Notes: a model not told the origin generated them from the sequence alone. Shown: positions 9,773 through 21,210, counted from the first letter of the stretch. The stretch is DNA of 58,717 nt from Chitinophagaceae bacterium (GCA_947450165.1 CANFUJ010000002.1:1-58717), one strand, 5' to 3'. Numbers and translations are program-made.

Positions 9773-10913
9773 GTTGAAAGAACATTTGTTGATATGCATT
9801 TTTTATTTCTGCTATGTCGAAAGTTTTATGAGCATAATCTTTAGCCGCTTTACTCCATTTTGAATACGCTGTTTCATTCATCAGAACAAAAAAATCAATT
9901 GCTTTTTTAATATCCTCTGGAATAGGCTCAACATTCAATCCTGCATTATTTTTTTCTAAATCATTCCATGGAGTATTATTGCTGGTGATAAGCGGTTTGC
10001 CTGCACTAAGTCCTTCGAATAAAGCGTGTCCAAAGTTTTCACTTTGACTTGGGCAAATAAAAACATGTGCATTGGCATAAAATGAATCCAAATCGTTTGG
10101 AGGGATTGGACCATGATGAACAACTTTTATGTTAGTTGGAAGTTGCTGAATTATTTTCAAACATTCATTCCAATAATCTGCAAAATAAATAGGGCCGCAA
10201 ATATCGTATTGAACATGATGCTTGCAATCTTTCAAAGCTTTTAAAATTTGCAAATGATTTTTCATTGGGCCAATAAGGGCAACCGTTAATAAATTGATCG
10301 TCCCTTCTGATTTAAAAGAAACATTAGATTTTCGAATGTTTGGAATATTTTGAACCACCCAAACTTTAGCTTGATTGCCAAAAACAGATTGAATATGTGA
10401 TTTTTCTGTTTCGTCGGTAGCATGAAATGAAACTTTTTTCCATTTTAAAATAGGTTTTAAAAAAGCGAGATAAAGTTTCTTTTTAAATGCTTTTTGACGG
10501 AGTGCAGGCGGATGAAGCATGCCTCTAGCAGAGAGAATGATTTTTGCGGAGCGGGAAAATAAAATAGGTAAAATGGTAAACCTAAAAGAATAAATACCAA
10601 TAATAAAAACAGCATTTACTTTTAGAGATTTCAACAATTGTAAATGTTTAAATAAAGACAACTGCTTATCTCCATAAAAAACTTTAGTATTCTTGTTAAA
10701 ATCAGTCCATTCATCCATTGAAATATTTTTCAATGGCACATTATTTATGTCCGAATTGCTGGTCATTATTTTAAAATCCAAATCATCGCAATTGTTTACC
10801 ATAGTGTAAACAGATTGAATGGGGCCTCCAGCGAGAAAAGCGGGTGTAAACCAAGGTATGGAGATAAGGGTGGTCAATTGGATGATAATTTCAATACAAA
10901 ATAACTTTTCCAA
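9762..10913 (-). CDS. Family 4-like glycosyltransferase
   Basis: WFTPAFLAGGPIQSVYTMVN N-terminus; VFICPSQSENFGHALFEGLSAGKPLITSN. Confidence 0.85.
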   Translation of the reverse strand: MEKLFCIEIIIQLTTLISIPWFTPAFLAGGPIQSVYTMVNNCDDLDFKIMTSNSDINNVPLKNISMDEWTDFNKNTKVFYGDKQLSLFKHLQLLKSLKVNAVFIIGIYSFRFTILPILFSRSAKIILSARGMLHPPALRQKAFKKKLYLAFLKPILKWKKVSFHATDETEKSHIQSVFGNQAKVWVVQNIPNIRKSNVSFKSEGTINLLTVALIGPMKNHLQILKALKDCKHHVQYDICGPIYFADYWNECLKIIQQLPTNIKVVHHGPIPPNDLDSFYANAHVFICPSQSENFGHALFEGLSAGKPLITSNNTPWNDLEKNNAGLNVEPIPEDIKKAIDFFVLMNETAYSKWSKAAKDYAHKTFDIAEIKNAYQQMFFQHAE

Positions 10914-12247
10914 ATTTTAATTACCACAAAAATCAAAAAACAAGATTTTAATAAGTGACCAAGAATGGTTTGTAATTCACAATCTGGGCGTATTGGATAA
11001 TAAAAAACGAGTGTAGGAAATAAATATAAAATTGGAAAATTGAAACTGTATTTGTAAAAAATAGAAATAACATAACTAAATAATAATCCTAAAAAAAACA
11101 TAAATACAATCCCCCCAAATTTGCCAAAATTCACATAGCCATCACCTATTGAGCTCAATCCCATTGAAGTACTACCGATTGGAAATCCAGCCCATTTCAT
11201 AAAAAATAAACGATCCCCGGCATTTAATTTATTGGGCGCAACGACTCTTGGCAAAATAGCAGCCTCTAATATTTGGATAAGTTCAGCACCATTTGCATAA
11301 TTTTCTTTTTCAGGTACATTGTTCATGATATTTGTAATAATAAAACCTTGATTAATTCTAATATTACTAACCTTTAATTTTTCTAATGTAAAAAGTTCAT
11401 TTTTTTCGCTCTTTGTTTTTGTAGTAGCAGTAAAAGTTGAAATACTTCCATCCTTACCTTCTTTCCAGGTAGCATCTCTGTAATCACCTTTTAGCATTTG
11501 AATAAAAATAGAAATACCAATAAACAAAACAGCCAACCCGAATTTTAAATAGTTAGACGGCTTATACTTAATCGAAAAAACTGCACCCATAAACAACAAC
11601 CAAATCAACAAATCATGAAACATGGCTTCACCTAGAGAAGTTAAAATTATTGAAGACAAAACTATAAATAAACTTAATGGTTTTAGTTTATTATCTCCGA
11701 GAATTAGCATGAATAATCCAACAAATTTAAATGAACCAAACAATGTAAAAACGAAACCAACTTCTTTACTAAAAAATGACGAAACCAAACTTGAAATAAA
11801 ACCTATAACAATAAAAAAATACATAGTTTGTTGATTGTTCTTTACATATTCTTTTACACGATTAACATTGATAAATTCATCCGACACGTTTTTATTGATT
11901 TTTATTTTCAATCCTATAATAAACATAATTGTTGCAGGAATAACATAACTAAAATATGTAGTTTCATCAACTTGCATTTTCAAAAAGCCCAATTGATATT
12001 CATCTAGTCCATTATAAGCAAATGAGGGGCCTACCAACATTTGCACACACATTAGGGAACCGGCCAAATAACGTACTGGCAAAACAAAACCAATTGAATA
12101 AAACAAAAGCATAAACTGATATGCAGAAATCATTAAGGCAAAAAAAGTGTACAAACTAAGTTCTGGAAATAGCAATTTGGTAAAAACGACAATAGCAAAA
12201 TATACTCTCCAGTCTATTGAAACATCAGTTTTAAAAAGATTATTCAT
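10874..12247 (-). CDS. Multi-TM oligosaccharide repeat-unit polymerase (Wzy-like)
   Basis: About 10 hydrophobic segments with a large loop; GDGYVNFGKFGGIVFMFFLGLLFSYV near the C-terminus, as in O-antigen polymerase-like proteins; locus context. Confidence 0.65.
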   Translation of the reverse strand: MNNLFKTDVSIDWRVYFAIVVFTKLLFPELSLYTFFALMISAYQFMLLFYSIGFVLPVRYLAGSLMCVQMLVGPSFAYNGLDEYQLGFLKMQVDETTYFSYVIPATIMFIIGLKIKINKNVSDEFINVNRVKEYVKNNQQTMYFFIVIGFISSLVSSFFSKEVGFVFTLFGSFKFVGLFMLILGDNKLKPLSLFIVLSSIILTSLGEAMFHDLLIWLLFMGAVFSIKYKPSNYLKFGLAVLFIGISIFIQMLKGDYRDATWKEGKDGSISTFTATTKTKSEKNELFTLEKLKVSNIRINQGFIITNIMNNVPEKENYANGAELIQILEAAILPRVVAPNKLNAGDRLFFMKWAGFPIGSTSMGLSSIGDGYVNFGKFGGIVFMFFLGLLFSYVISIFYKYSFNFPILYLFPTLVFYYPIRPDCELQTILGHLLKSCFLIFVVIKIWKSYFVLKLSSN

Positions 12248-12408
12248 TTAGAATTTAGAGATTGGAGATAATAGAGTGAAAATAATAAAAAGATTATTGA
12301 ACAATTGAATTTTATTAAATTTTAATGGAATAATTATGATAAACATTTTGTAATTATTAAATAAAGATTTTTGCACGTAAGATTCTAAATAAAATCAGAT
12401 TATTAAAA

Positions 12409-13584
12409 TCAATTCATGTTGCTTAATGTTAATTTCCTTTCTATTGCTTTAGCTATTTTTTCGAAGGAATAATCTTTTATAATTTCTAAAGATGCTGCAC
12501 CCATTTTATTGTCATTCGTGTTTAACTCAACCATTTTAATAAGGTACTTTTTTAATTCATTCATGTTTTGAGATTCAAAAACAAATCCATTCAAACCTTG
12601 AACAATTAAATTTTGAGCACAACCACATTTATCACTGACAATAATTGATTTACCATTAGCCATTGCTTCATTTACTGCAAGTCCCCAAGATTCTCCAGGG
12701 CCTGCTGATGGCAAAACGAATGTATTTGCCATTTCATAAGCACTAGGCATACTCGCCTGATTTTGAAAGTTTAAAAAATGAATATTTGACGAATTGGATT
12801 TCGATTTTAAATTTTCTTCTAATTCTCCATTTCCCACAAAAACGAGGTGAATATTTTTTTCAAAGGATGCAGAAATAAATGATTCCAATAATAATTCAGG
12901 ATTCTTTTTGGCTTCTAATTTACCTGCAAATAGAAATACAAAATCCGATTCGTTTATCTTCAATGATTGCCTTATTTCAGATGCTATTTTCTTAGATTTA
13001 TCATTTGAAATGAAACGGCTATTGTCAATAGCATGAGGAGCAAAAATCAATTGATTGTTTTTTAAACCAAGTTTTTTATAATAATCAAAATTGCTTTTCC
13101 CTACATAAAAAGCTTGGTCAATATGTCTATAAACCCATCTTAAAAATATCCTACGAAATACTGATTTAAATGTTTTTTTTTCATCCAACATTGTGGAGTC
13201 TCCTCTAAAATAAACGGGGAGTTTCCCTTTAAAATATCTTAAACATTTAAGATGACTTTTAAAATTCCAACCATAAACTAAAATCGCATCGGCTTTCCAT
13301 AATTCAATTTCTTGTATTAGAGTTGGATTATCAATTCCTTTATAATGACTTGAGCCTTGATTCTTTGAAATATTTTGAATGAAATTATACTTATATCCAT
13401 TTAATAAATCGATATCCCAATTGATTACTTTTCCAAAACCAGGGTCGAATTTATTTTTTAATACAGATTTACCCCAAGTATAAAAAACTTTTAGTTCAAT
13501 TATTCCTCTTTGCGTTAATAATTCGAATAGGGGCGCATTATATTGAATTGGGTGTGTTGTTATTATCGCTAATCTCTTTTTCAT
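12409..13584 (-). CDS. Family 4 glycosyltransferase
   Basis: FVLPSAGPGESWGLAVNEAMANGKSIIVSDKCGCAQNLI; FLFAGKLEAKKNPELLLES. Confidence 0.9.
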   Translation of the reverse strand: MKKRLAIITTHPIQYNAPLFELLTQRGIIELKVFYTWGKSVLKNKFDPGFGKVINWDIDLLNGYKYNFIQNISKNQGSSHYKGIDNPTLIQEIELWKADAILVYGWNFKSHLKCLRYFKGKLPVYFRGDSTMLDEKKTFKSVFRRIFLRWVYRHIDQAFYVGKSNFDYYKKLGLKNNQLIFAPHAIDNSRFISNDKSKKIASEIRQSLKINESDFVFLFAGKLEAKKNPELLLESFISASFEKNIHLVFVGNGELEENLKSKSNSSNIHFLNFQNQASMPSAYEMANTFVLPSAGPGESWGLAVNEAMANGKSIIVSDKCGCAQNLIVQGLNGFVFESQNMNELKKYLIKMVELNTNDNKMGAASLEIIKDYSFEKIAKAIERKLTLSNMN

Positions 13585-13593
13585 TAATAAAAA

Positions 13594-14640
13594 TTAATTC
13601 AAAGGGGCTGAATAAATTATTTCTATAACATTCTGCAAACGAGATTCGTGTGAATAGCCTGATTGATAAGAACGGGAATAAGCTAATGCAGCCATTTTGA
13701 GCCTTAGTTCTTTATTTTGAATATAAAATTCAACCTTTTCAAGCATTTCTTCTTTTGATGTGAAAAAATCAACCTCTTTTCCTTCTTCAAAAAGTTGTTG
13801 GTGCAATGGACTTCTTTCAGCTAACATGAATACATCACAAGCCGGAATTTCAAAGGTTCGGCTATCTTGTTGATCTCGGTTTGCTTTACGTAAAAAATGT
13901 AAAGCAATATCCATTCTATTAATTACTTGAACATATTTTTCTCCGAAAACAGAGTGCCCATGATAATGATTTTTAAGCACATGCCAATATTTTCCATTAG
14001 GCCAACCATTTCCTGTGATTTGAATGTTTATGCCATGTTGTACCAAATAGGCAAGATATTCCTCCCTCTCTTCCTCATAACTCCCAATAAATCCAATGGT
14101 AATATTTTGATTATTTCTTTTATCCTTAATTTCAGGGATAGGTCGATGAAATTCAGGATCAAATGAACGATAACAAATTTCAACTCTTGGCGTTCCAATT
14201 CTTTTCAATTCAGCAATATTTACTTCTCGCTGTACAAACTGAATATCATAGTTTTTAAAAGTGTGGTAAACCCTCTTCCAACAATAACCATACTTGCCAC
14301 AAGGATCATCAGTAATTATATTCGCTAACTTTATATTGGGAAACCAATGCTTTATTCTCTTCAATGAATTCGACTTTAAATAAGGTTTGTTATCTACCCA
14401 TAAGATATCTGGTTGAAATTCCTGCACTTTCTGCAGCACATGTTTATTCAAAGATTGAATACCGGGACCTATAAAAAGATGATATTGAAAACGAAGCCAA
14501 AACGGAATAAAAATATATGGATCCACATCAATCCCTTCTACAACATGTCCCATTTTTTTTAAAGTTAAAAAACGCTTTCTTGAGTTACTCTCCTTTTCTA
14601 AACTTCCGATATATAATATTTTTCGAGCGATGAAAGTCAA
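13594..14640 (-). CDS. CgeB-like glycosyltransferase
   Basis: ILYIGSLEKESNSRKRFLTLKKMGHVVEGIDVDPY; RTFEIPACDVFMLAERSPLHQQLFEEGKEVDFFTSKEE. Confidence 0.7.
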   Translation of the reverse strand: MTFIARKILYIGSLEKESNSRKRFLTLKKMGHVVEGIDVDPYIFIPFWLRFQYHLFIGPGIQSLNKHVLQKVQEFQPDILWVDNKPYLKSNSLKRIKHWFPNIKLANIITDDPCGKYGYCWKRVYHTFKNYDIQFVQREVNIAELKRIGTPRVEICYRSFDPEFHRPIPEIKDKRNNQNITIGFIGSYEEEREEYLAYLVQHGINIQITGNGWPNGKYWHVLKNHYHGHSVFGEKYVQVINRMDIALHFLRKANRDQQDSRTFEIPACDVFMLAERSPLHQQLFEEGKEVDFFTSKEEMLEKVEFYIQNKELRLKMAALAYSRSYQSGYSHESRLQNVIEIIYSAPLN

Positions 14641-14758
14641 TTTTATTGCCTTTTTCAGAGTTAAATAATTTATTTCTTATACTTAAAGTATATGAAATGA
14701 TGGAAAATTTTAAAAAATGATTTTTTCTAATTTTAGAATATCAATATTGATACGCTTG

Positions 14759-15904
14759 TTAATTACTAAGTACATGAATGAGTAATTCCTTATAAATGAT
14801 ATCATAGTGATAAGGGCTACAAGCAAATGACAAACCTTCTCTATTTAAAGCGGCATAATCATCAAAATTATCAAGATCATTAAAATTTACTGGTATGATT
14901 TTGGGGTAACAATCTGTCCTGATATACTTAAAAGTATAGGTCATATCAGACGAGAACCAAACATCGAGTCCAAATGCAAGATATTCAAATACCTTATTGG
15001 ATACGGCATGAATGGTATTGGTTGAAAAAGGCTTGTAAATTACAACACCAATATCATAAAGAGGAAGAATACTCGGTAGTGTATGATAATCGCATCCTCC
15101 GCAATAACGGATATCATCATTATTTAATTTTTGTAAAGTTGCTCGAGTTTCATTATCAATATTATGCGCATAGATATCAATACTATATTTACCATTTTTT
15201 GAATTTATCCAATCTAGTAACTCTTGCAAGTACATGTTCTTCATACCCAGCGAACCAACATAAACCAATCTAACTTTTCCACTTTCAATTTTTGGTTTAT
15301 TGTTTTCATTAACAATCCAATTGGGTTTTGGATAATTTGGCATGGTGTGAAATAAATGATCATACTTAACATCTTGCATCAAAATGTCATTTCTAAAAAA
15401 CTTCATACGTTCTGGATTTGTGTGAGAAATCCAATGGAAAACAGGGTACATCCTTTTCTCCATTTCATGCATTTTATAATTTAGTATCATTATATTTCGA
15501 TAATCTTCAGGTGTAGTATATTCATGATAATGAACGATTAATTTCACTTTTTTATTAATTATTTTTTTATAAAACAAAGCAGGCCATGAAGACAATGTAT
15601 CAATATACATTATAGTATTTGGTCTGAATGCAATTAATCTAAATAAACCAACCAAATGAAAAATCAAATACCCAAAATAACGTTTATATTTGTTTTTATG
15701 TTGTGATATTGGTCTTAATATATCTACAGATGCTGATCCTTTTGAAGCATACAATTGAAGATTTCTGAATAGTGCAGGCTTTGTTGAAAACACTTTTAAC
15801 TTTATCTCAGTTTCATTTGAGAAAAAATCAATCATGTTCATAGCTGGTGGATACTGTTCTAGTGGATGATAATGAATTAAAAATAATTTCTTATTACTAG
15901 TCAT
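14759..15904 (-). CDS. Putative GT-B glycosyltransferase
   Basis: RLVYVGSLGMKNMYLQELLDWI; YDIGVVIYKPFSTNTIHAVSNKVFEYLAFGLDVWFS. Confidence 0.65.
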   Translation of the reverse strand: MTSNKKLFLIHYHPLEQYPPAMNMIDFFSNETEIKLKVFSTKPALFRNLQLYASKGSASVDILRPISQHKNKYKRYFGYLIFHLVGLFRLIAFRPNTIMYIDTLSSWPALFYKKIINKKVKLIVHYHEYTTPEDYRNIMILNYKMHEMEKRMYPVFHWISHTNPERMKFFRNDILMQDVKYDHLFHTMPNYPKPNWIVNENNKPKIESGKVRLVYVGSLGMKNMYLQELLDWINSKNGKYSIDIYAHNIDNETRATLQKLNNDDIRYCGGCDYHTLPSILPLYDIGVVIYKPFSTNTIHAVSNKVFEYLAFGLDVWFSSDMTYTFKYIRTDCYPKIIPVNFNDLDNFDDYAALNREGLSFACSPYHYDIIYKELLIHVLSN

Positions 15905-16012
15905 AATTTTTACTTTCTAATTCTTTGAAAAAATCATAAATACTACAATAAGCTCAGCGTTATTTTCAATAGATAAACTATGTAGATTGTTCATTTTATT
16001 CAACCGCTTTAT

Positions 16013-17830
16013 TTACAAGCTATTTTTATTTAAATCGTACCAAATCATATAACTCAAAGTTCTCCAGAAAACTGAAATATCTTCTTTCCCTGCGTAAAAA
16101 CGTTCTCCAAGTTTCAACGTCTCTTCTTTTGATAATAATGGTGTTTTATCGAGTAAATCGAAAAAGATTTCTTTCCCTTTTTTATTATTTTTTAATAAAT
16201 GATCAAGTGGAGAAGGGAACCCATATTTCCCTTTTTGATCAAGAATTTTATCAGGTACGATTCCTCTAAATGTTTTCCTCATGATGCTTTTACTACTCCC
16301 ACTGATTACATCATCTGTATTAAATTGAAGAACAAATTCGATAAGTTTATGATCAAAAAATGGCACGCGAATTTCAATGCCAAAATTCATTGAATTGCGA
16401 TCTTCGTAGTGTAAAAAATGTGGCGCTGTCCAGCTTTTATAATTATTCAACATATTGGCTACAAAAGGATCTGGATGATTGTAGTAATAATGTTTCACAT
16501 CCGGATGAATGTTTACATGTTTAAACTTAAGATGCAATTGTGTATTTTTTACAAATCGCCTAATTGAAACTGGTAAACACTCATAAGTACTTCTTAAAAA
16601 TAAATGAGAATAGGTATTATTTTCTCTTGCTTTTCTAAAATTTAATACTTCTGAAAAATATTTTACAAATCTTCTTTGGTATAAAAGTCTTGCATGTTGT
16701 GCATTTACCATTGATTCATAACCGCCAAACAATTCATCTCCTCCAGAACCTGAAAGCAAAACTTTGATGTTTTTGTCTTTAGCTAGTTTACATAATTTAT
16801 AATGGGTGTACATCGAGCCATCTAGGATTGGGCTTCCATTTTGGTAAATTACTTTTGGGATATCTTCAAAGAAATCATCATTAGATAATTGTAAATCATT
16901 TTTAATAATCCTATTGTCAGAATTTGTAATTTCATTGATAAGTGAATTCTCAGGATGGAAATAAGGAAGAATTGCAGAGAACACATTAAGCTTATCTTGT
17001 TTCATATTTTTCAACGCAAAAACAGTTGCAGTAGATGAATCAAGTCCTCCAGATAAAAATGTTCCAACGGGTACATCAGAACGCAAATGGATTTTTATAT
17101 TTTCATCCATTGTTTCAATAAGTTCGAGACGGGCATTTTCATCAAATTTCCGGTTACCCAACTCAGGGAAATCCCAAAATGATTTTGGTTCAGTAGAATC
17201 TCCATTTAATCCAACCCACATATAATGTGCTGGCATTAAGTGTTTAATGCCTTCAAAAAGTGTGTGTTCATCCGCATCCATTCTTGCATCTGCTAAAAAC
17301 TCATACACTTTTAATTCATTTATTTTCTCCGAAACTCCTTGATTAATTAATGATTTGATTTCTGAAGCAAATAAAAATGTGTTATTAATTTTTCGAAAAA
17401 TCAACGGTTTAATTCCTAATCTATCTCGAGCGATTAATACTTTGTTTAATTTCGGATCAAACAAAGCAAACGCAAACATTCCCCTTAATTTCGAAAACAT
17501 GTCAAGTCCGTAAATACGGTAAGTTGCTAATAAAACTTCAGTGTCTGAATGGGTTTTAAAATTGTATTTATTTTTAAGCGCTTCTTTTAACTCTATATAA
17601 TTGTAAATCTCACCATTAAAAACGATAACATTGCCTGTCTCTTCATCTATCATTGGTTGATTGGCATCCGTACTTAAATCGATAATACTCAATCGAGCAT
17701 GAGCCAAATTGATGTTATTATCGTTCCAGTAAAATAAACCATCAGGCCCTCTATGCTTGATTCTTTCAAGCATAGATGTGATGGAAAATTGATTATTGTT
17801 TGGGCCAATAATGCCCGCGATTCCGCACAT
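16013..17830 (-). CDS. asnB: Glutamine-hydrolysing asparagine synthase-like amidotransferase (canonical active site)
   Basis: MCGIAGIIG (Cys2), KHRGPDG, VFNGEIYNY, DTEVLLATY, GTFLSGGLDSSTAT. Confidence 0.9.
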   Translation of the reverse strand: MCGIAGIIGPNNNQFSITSMLERIKHRGPDGLFYWNDNNINLAHARLSIIDLSTDANQPMIDEETGNVIVFNGEIYNYIELKEALKNKYNFKTHSDTEVLLATYRIYGLDMFSKLRGMFAFALFDPKLNKVLIARDRLGIKPLIFRKINNTFLFASEIKSLINQGVSEKINELKVYEFLADARMDADEHTLFEGIKHLMPAHYMWVGLNGDSTEPKSFWDFPELGNRKFDENARLELIETMDENIKIHLRSDVPVGTFLSGGLDSSTATVFALKNMKQDKLNVFSAILPYFHPENSLINEITNSDNRIIKNDLQLSNDDFFEDIPKVIYQNGSPILDGSMYTHYKLCKLAKDKNIKVLLSGSGGDELFGGYESMVNAQHARLLYQRRFVKYFSEVLNFRKARENNTYSHLFLRSTYECLPVSIRRFVKNTQLHLKFKHVNIHPDVKHYYYNHPDPFVANMLNNYKSWTAPHFLHYEDRNSMNFGIEIRVPFFDHKLIEFVLQFNTDDVISGSSKSIMRKTFRGIVPDKILDQKGKYGFPSPLDHLLKNNKKGKEIFFDLLDKTPLLSKEETLKLGERFYAGKEDISVFWRTLSYMIWYDLNKNSL

Positions 17831-17833
17831 GAT

Positions 17834-19015
17834 TTATGAATTTATGGATATTGAATTTAAAGATATCAAATGGTTGTCAATTCTATTAATTTGATTTTGA
17901 TAAGTATTTTCAGCAGCAAACGCAACCCTTTTTTTTTGCAATTCGATTGAATTGTATTTAGAGATATTGTCAATTACTTTTTTAAATAATGTTGGAAGTA
18001 GATTGTTGTTTAATCTTTCATTTACCATTTGTACCAACTCCGGAAAATTTTGATACGTACTCACGTTGTTTGAAATAATGATTTTACCTGTGCTCACAAA
18101 TTCAAGTATTTTATGATAGTTAGTCCCTTTGCTTTGATCTTTTTTTACATCATAACAAATTAAAAAAGCATCAACCTGCTGATAAGCATCGGCTAGTTGA
18201 GAAGGGTTAAGCAACCCATGTAAATGAACATTTTTATTAGATAAAAGTTTTTCAATAAAATCGTCTGTAGATTTATTTTCGGAATCTCTAAGATTATTTC
18301 TATTTTCAAAATCGCCCCAACAATCAAATTGAACAGTTGGATTATCGTTAATTATGTTTAATAGTATTTCCCTATCAATATCTTTCCTTCTTAAATTACC
18401 TGAGAAGCCAACCCGCAATTGTAAAACATCTTGTTGATTAAAGTAGTTTGAGGATTTAACGAATGAAGCTTCTACACCATGATTGATAAAATATGAAGGC
18501 AAATTATAGATTTCATACTTTGATAAAATTTCTTTAGTAACTGAAAAAATAACATCTGCTCCTTTTGCTGAAAATATTGCTTCCCTGTTCAATGGTTCAT
18601 CCACTGGATGAAATATTTTCAATGGTATTTTTGAAAAAAAAGCAAATGGAAAATAATTTCCTAAATCAAATGACCATACAATATCAATTTTGCGATTTAT
18701 CTTTTTTAAAATTCTTTTCGTTTGAATAAACATCAAAAAATGAAATAACTTTCTGAAATGAAATTTTAATTGAAATGGAAAAAACAATTGATGATCAATT
18801 ATATACAAATTTCCTATTCCTTCTAAAGATTTTACGTCTATTTTTTGACTTGAAGTTTTAATAATTGGCTGAGGACATAAATAATAAACAACATTTGTCT
18901 TTGCCAATTCTACAGCATAATGATTTTTACTGATGAATAAACTTCCCCAAGGTTGTGGGGAAATGAGTAATATCACCTTGTTTTTAAGAACAGTCAAATC
19001 TGAATTATGCTTCAT
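17834..19015 (-). CDS. Putative glycosyltransferase
   Basis: ISPQPWGSLFISKNHYAVELAK; LRVGFSGNLRRKDIDREILLNI; YHKILEFVSTGKIIISNN. Confidence 0.65.
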   Translation of the reverse strand: MKHNSDLTVLKNKVILLISPQPWGSLFISKNHYAVELAKTNVVYYLCPQPIIKTSSQKIDVKSLEGIGNLYIIDHQLFFPFQLKFHFRKLFHFLMFIQTKRILKKINRKIDIVWSFDLGNYFPFAFFSKIPLKIFHPVDEPLNREAIFSAKGADVIFSVTKEILSKYEIYNLPSYFINHGVEASFVKSSNYFNQQDVLQLRVGFSGNLRRKDIDREILLNIINDNPTVQFDCWGDFENRNNLRDSENKSTDDFIEKLLSNKNVHLHGLLNPSQLADAYQQVDAFLICYDVKKDQSKGTNYHKILEFVSTGKIIISNNVSTYQNFPELVQMVNERLNNNLLPTLFKKVIDNISKYNSIELQKKRVAFAAENTYQNQINRIDNHLISLNSISINS

Positions 19016-20117
19016 TATTATAAAAACCCTTAATCGCTTTTGCTATATATTCAATATCATCTTCAGTTAATTCTGGATAAATGGGAAGAGATAATATTTC
19101 ATTTTGTAATTGGGTAGCAACTGGATATTCCTCTTTTCCAGATTTCAAATATTGATATGCAGGCAAATTGGGCAATGCAGTGGGATAATGAATAGCAACT
19201 TCTATATCTTTTGATTTTAACCAATCTGCAAGTTGATCTCTTTTTTTTGCACGCACAACAAACAAATGGTATGAATGGACGGTGTTTTCTCTTTGCTTTG
19301 GTAAGATTAAGGAATTTATTTCTGAAAGATGCTTTCTATATAATTCAGCTTTTTCAATTCTCTTTGCCGTCCAATCTAAGATGTAAGGAATTTTAGCATT
19401 TAATATTGCCGCTTGTAACCCATCTAGTCTGCTGTTAATCCCTTCAATAATATGATGATGTTTTTTTAATGCGCCATGATTGGCATACATTCTACATTTT
19501 TCAGCAAGTTCATAATCGTTTGTAATGATACAACCCGCATCACCATAGGCCCCTAAATTTTTCCCAGGGTAAAAACTAAAAGAAGCTGCGATACCAAACA
19601 AACCTGCTTTTTTGCCATTAAATGTAGAAAAATGAGATTGGGCACAATCTTCAATTAAATGAATCCCTCTTTCATCACATATTTTTTTGATAGCATCAAT
19701 TGCACACATCTGACCTTGCAAATGAACCGCAATTACAGCTTTTGTTTTGCTTGTAATTTTACTAAGTAATAATGTTTCATCCATACTATAGTATTCGGGA
19801 TGAACATCTAAAAAAACAGGCCTAGCTCCCGTTTGTGAAATTGTTTCTGAACTAGATATCCAACTATTTGCTGCCGTTATCACTTCATCGCCAACACCTA
19901 TTCCCAACATTTTCATGATTATATTAAGCGAATCAGTACCATTTGCACAACTAATTACATGTTTCACACCATAGATTTCAGCGAATTTTCTTTCAAATTC
20001 CTTTACATGTTTTCCTCCAATGAATGATGATTCTTCTATGACAGTTGAAATAGCGAAATCAATATCTTCTTTTATGCTTTTATATTGTTGTTTTAGATTA
20101 ACAAAAGAAATTTTCAC
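19005..20117 (-). CDS. DegT/DnrJ/EryC1 sugar aminotransferase (WbpE-like)
   Basis: FVNLKQQYKSIKEDID; CANGTDSLNIIMKMLGIGVGDEVITAANSW; IEDCAQSHFSTFNGKKAGLFG; SFYPGKNLGAYGDAGCIIT. Confidence 0.9.
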   Translation of the reverse strand: MKISFVNLKQQYKSIKEDIDFAISTVIEESSFIGGKHVKEFERKFAEIYGVKHVISCANGTDSLNIIMKMLGIGVGDEVITAANSWISSSETISQTGARPVFLDVHPEYYSMDETLLLSKITSKTKAVIAVHLQGQMCAIDAIKKICDERGIHLIEDCAQSHFSTFNGKKAGLFGIAASFSFYPGKNLGAYGDAGCIITNDYELAEKCRMYANHGALKKHHHIIEGINSRLDGLQAAILNAKIPYILDWTAKRIEKAELYRKHLSEINSLILPKQRENTVHSYHLFVVRAKKRDQLADWLKSKDIEVAIHYPTALPNLPAYQYLKSGKEEYPVATQLQNEILSLPIYPELTEDDIEYIAKAIKGFYNNEA

Positions 20118-20256
20118 AGATGTTGTTTTTATTTTTAAAAATTATTAAAAATCCCAAGTCAAAACCTTAATCATAATAACTTTTTTAGTAAAAAAGTCCA
20201 AGATATTTTCATAAATAAAAAAAAGAATCATGGTTTTTTTTTACGGAATTTAAAAA

Positions 20257-21210
20257 TTACTTAATGCAACGAATGCTATCAGCAAGTATATTTGAGATGA
20301 TTGAAGCTCCCTTTCTATTTAAATGATTTGAATTATAAAAATATTCTTTTTGATTACATAACTCTAAAGTTGTAAAATCTAAAAACTTAACGTTATTATT
20401 TTTTGCAAGATTATATAATGCTTTTCTCACTGGTTCTAAATTTGTATACTTTTTTGAAACCATTGTAAACACTGGCATTAGTACAATGACCGTTTTTTTA
20501 TTTTTTTTCTTTGTTTTCTTTAAAATTGAATCATACTTATTAACTATTTGAGAATCGATAATTATATCAAAGTATTTGGATTCTTTTATTTTTAAGTCCT
20601 CATCTACCTCCCAATTCCTATCAACTGGTCTTTGTCCGAAATTACTGTCAATTAATTCATTACCTGAAAAGTAGCGTTTATAACCATCAAAAGCATTCAT
20701 AAAATAAGTTTGATCTGTTGTAATATATTTATACAACGGAAGATATCTACATTTCCATGCTAAATCCGGTTGAATATATAAAAGTGAATTATAAACATTA
20801 TCATTATTGATGTTTGCCAAATATCTTTGAATCTCTGTAATTTCATTTTTAGGACTCAATGAAAAATATGCTTCAGCCAACACTATAATTTCAGTTTTCT
20901 CATTTTTATTCAAAAATTCTTTAATTAGTCCTTCGTATTGAATAAAGGGAGTGCCGTCAATTGAAAAGTTATATACGTTTTTTTTCAATTCCCTACTTAA
21001 TATCATTGGACTAATTCCTACCTCACCTACTGATGAACCAAAAATAGCAATTTGTGGTTCATTTTTTTGAGAACAAATTTTATTAACTTTTCCAGTCCAG
21101 CTTATCTCCGACCTTTTTACACCTTTTTCAATAATAAAATCCAAAAGCAGTCCAATAACAATCAGAACTATTAAAAAAAATATTAGCTGCCTAATTGACT
21201 TTTTTCTCAT
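20257..21210 (-). CDS. Membrane-anchored SGNH-hydrolase-like protein, probable partner of the adjacent MBOAT acyltransferase
   Basis: N-terminal TM; IAIFGSSVGEVGISP; C-terminal YFYNSNHLNRKGASIIS. Directly downstream of the MBOAT gene. Confidence 0.65.
   Translation of the reverse strand: MRKKSIRQLIFFLIVLIVIGLLLDFIIEKGVKRSEISWTGKVNKICSQKNEPQIAIFGSSVGEVGISPMILSRELKKNVYNFSIDGTPFIQYEGLIKEFLNKNEKTEIIVLAEAYFSLSPKNEITEIQRYLANINNDNVYNSLLYIQPDLAWKCRYLPLYKYITTDQTYFMNAFDGYKRYFSGNELIDSNFGQRPVDRNWEVDEDLKIKESKYFDIIIDSQIVNKYDSILKKTKKKNKKTVIVLMPVFTMVSKKYTNLEPVRKALYNLAKNNNVKFLDFTTLELCNQKEYFYNSNHLNRKGASIISNILADSIRCIK

Noticed and set aside
20179-20197. ACTTTTTTAGTAAAAAAGT perfect palindrome
   Set aside because: A/T-only arms with 1-nt centre in a very AT-rich gap; weak as terminator or operator without further support.
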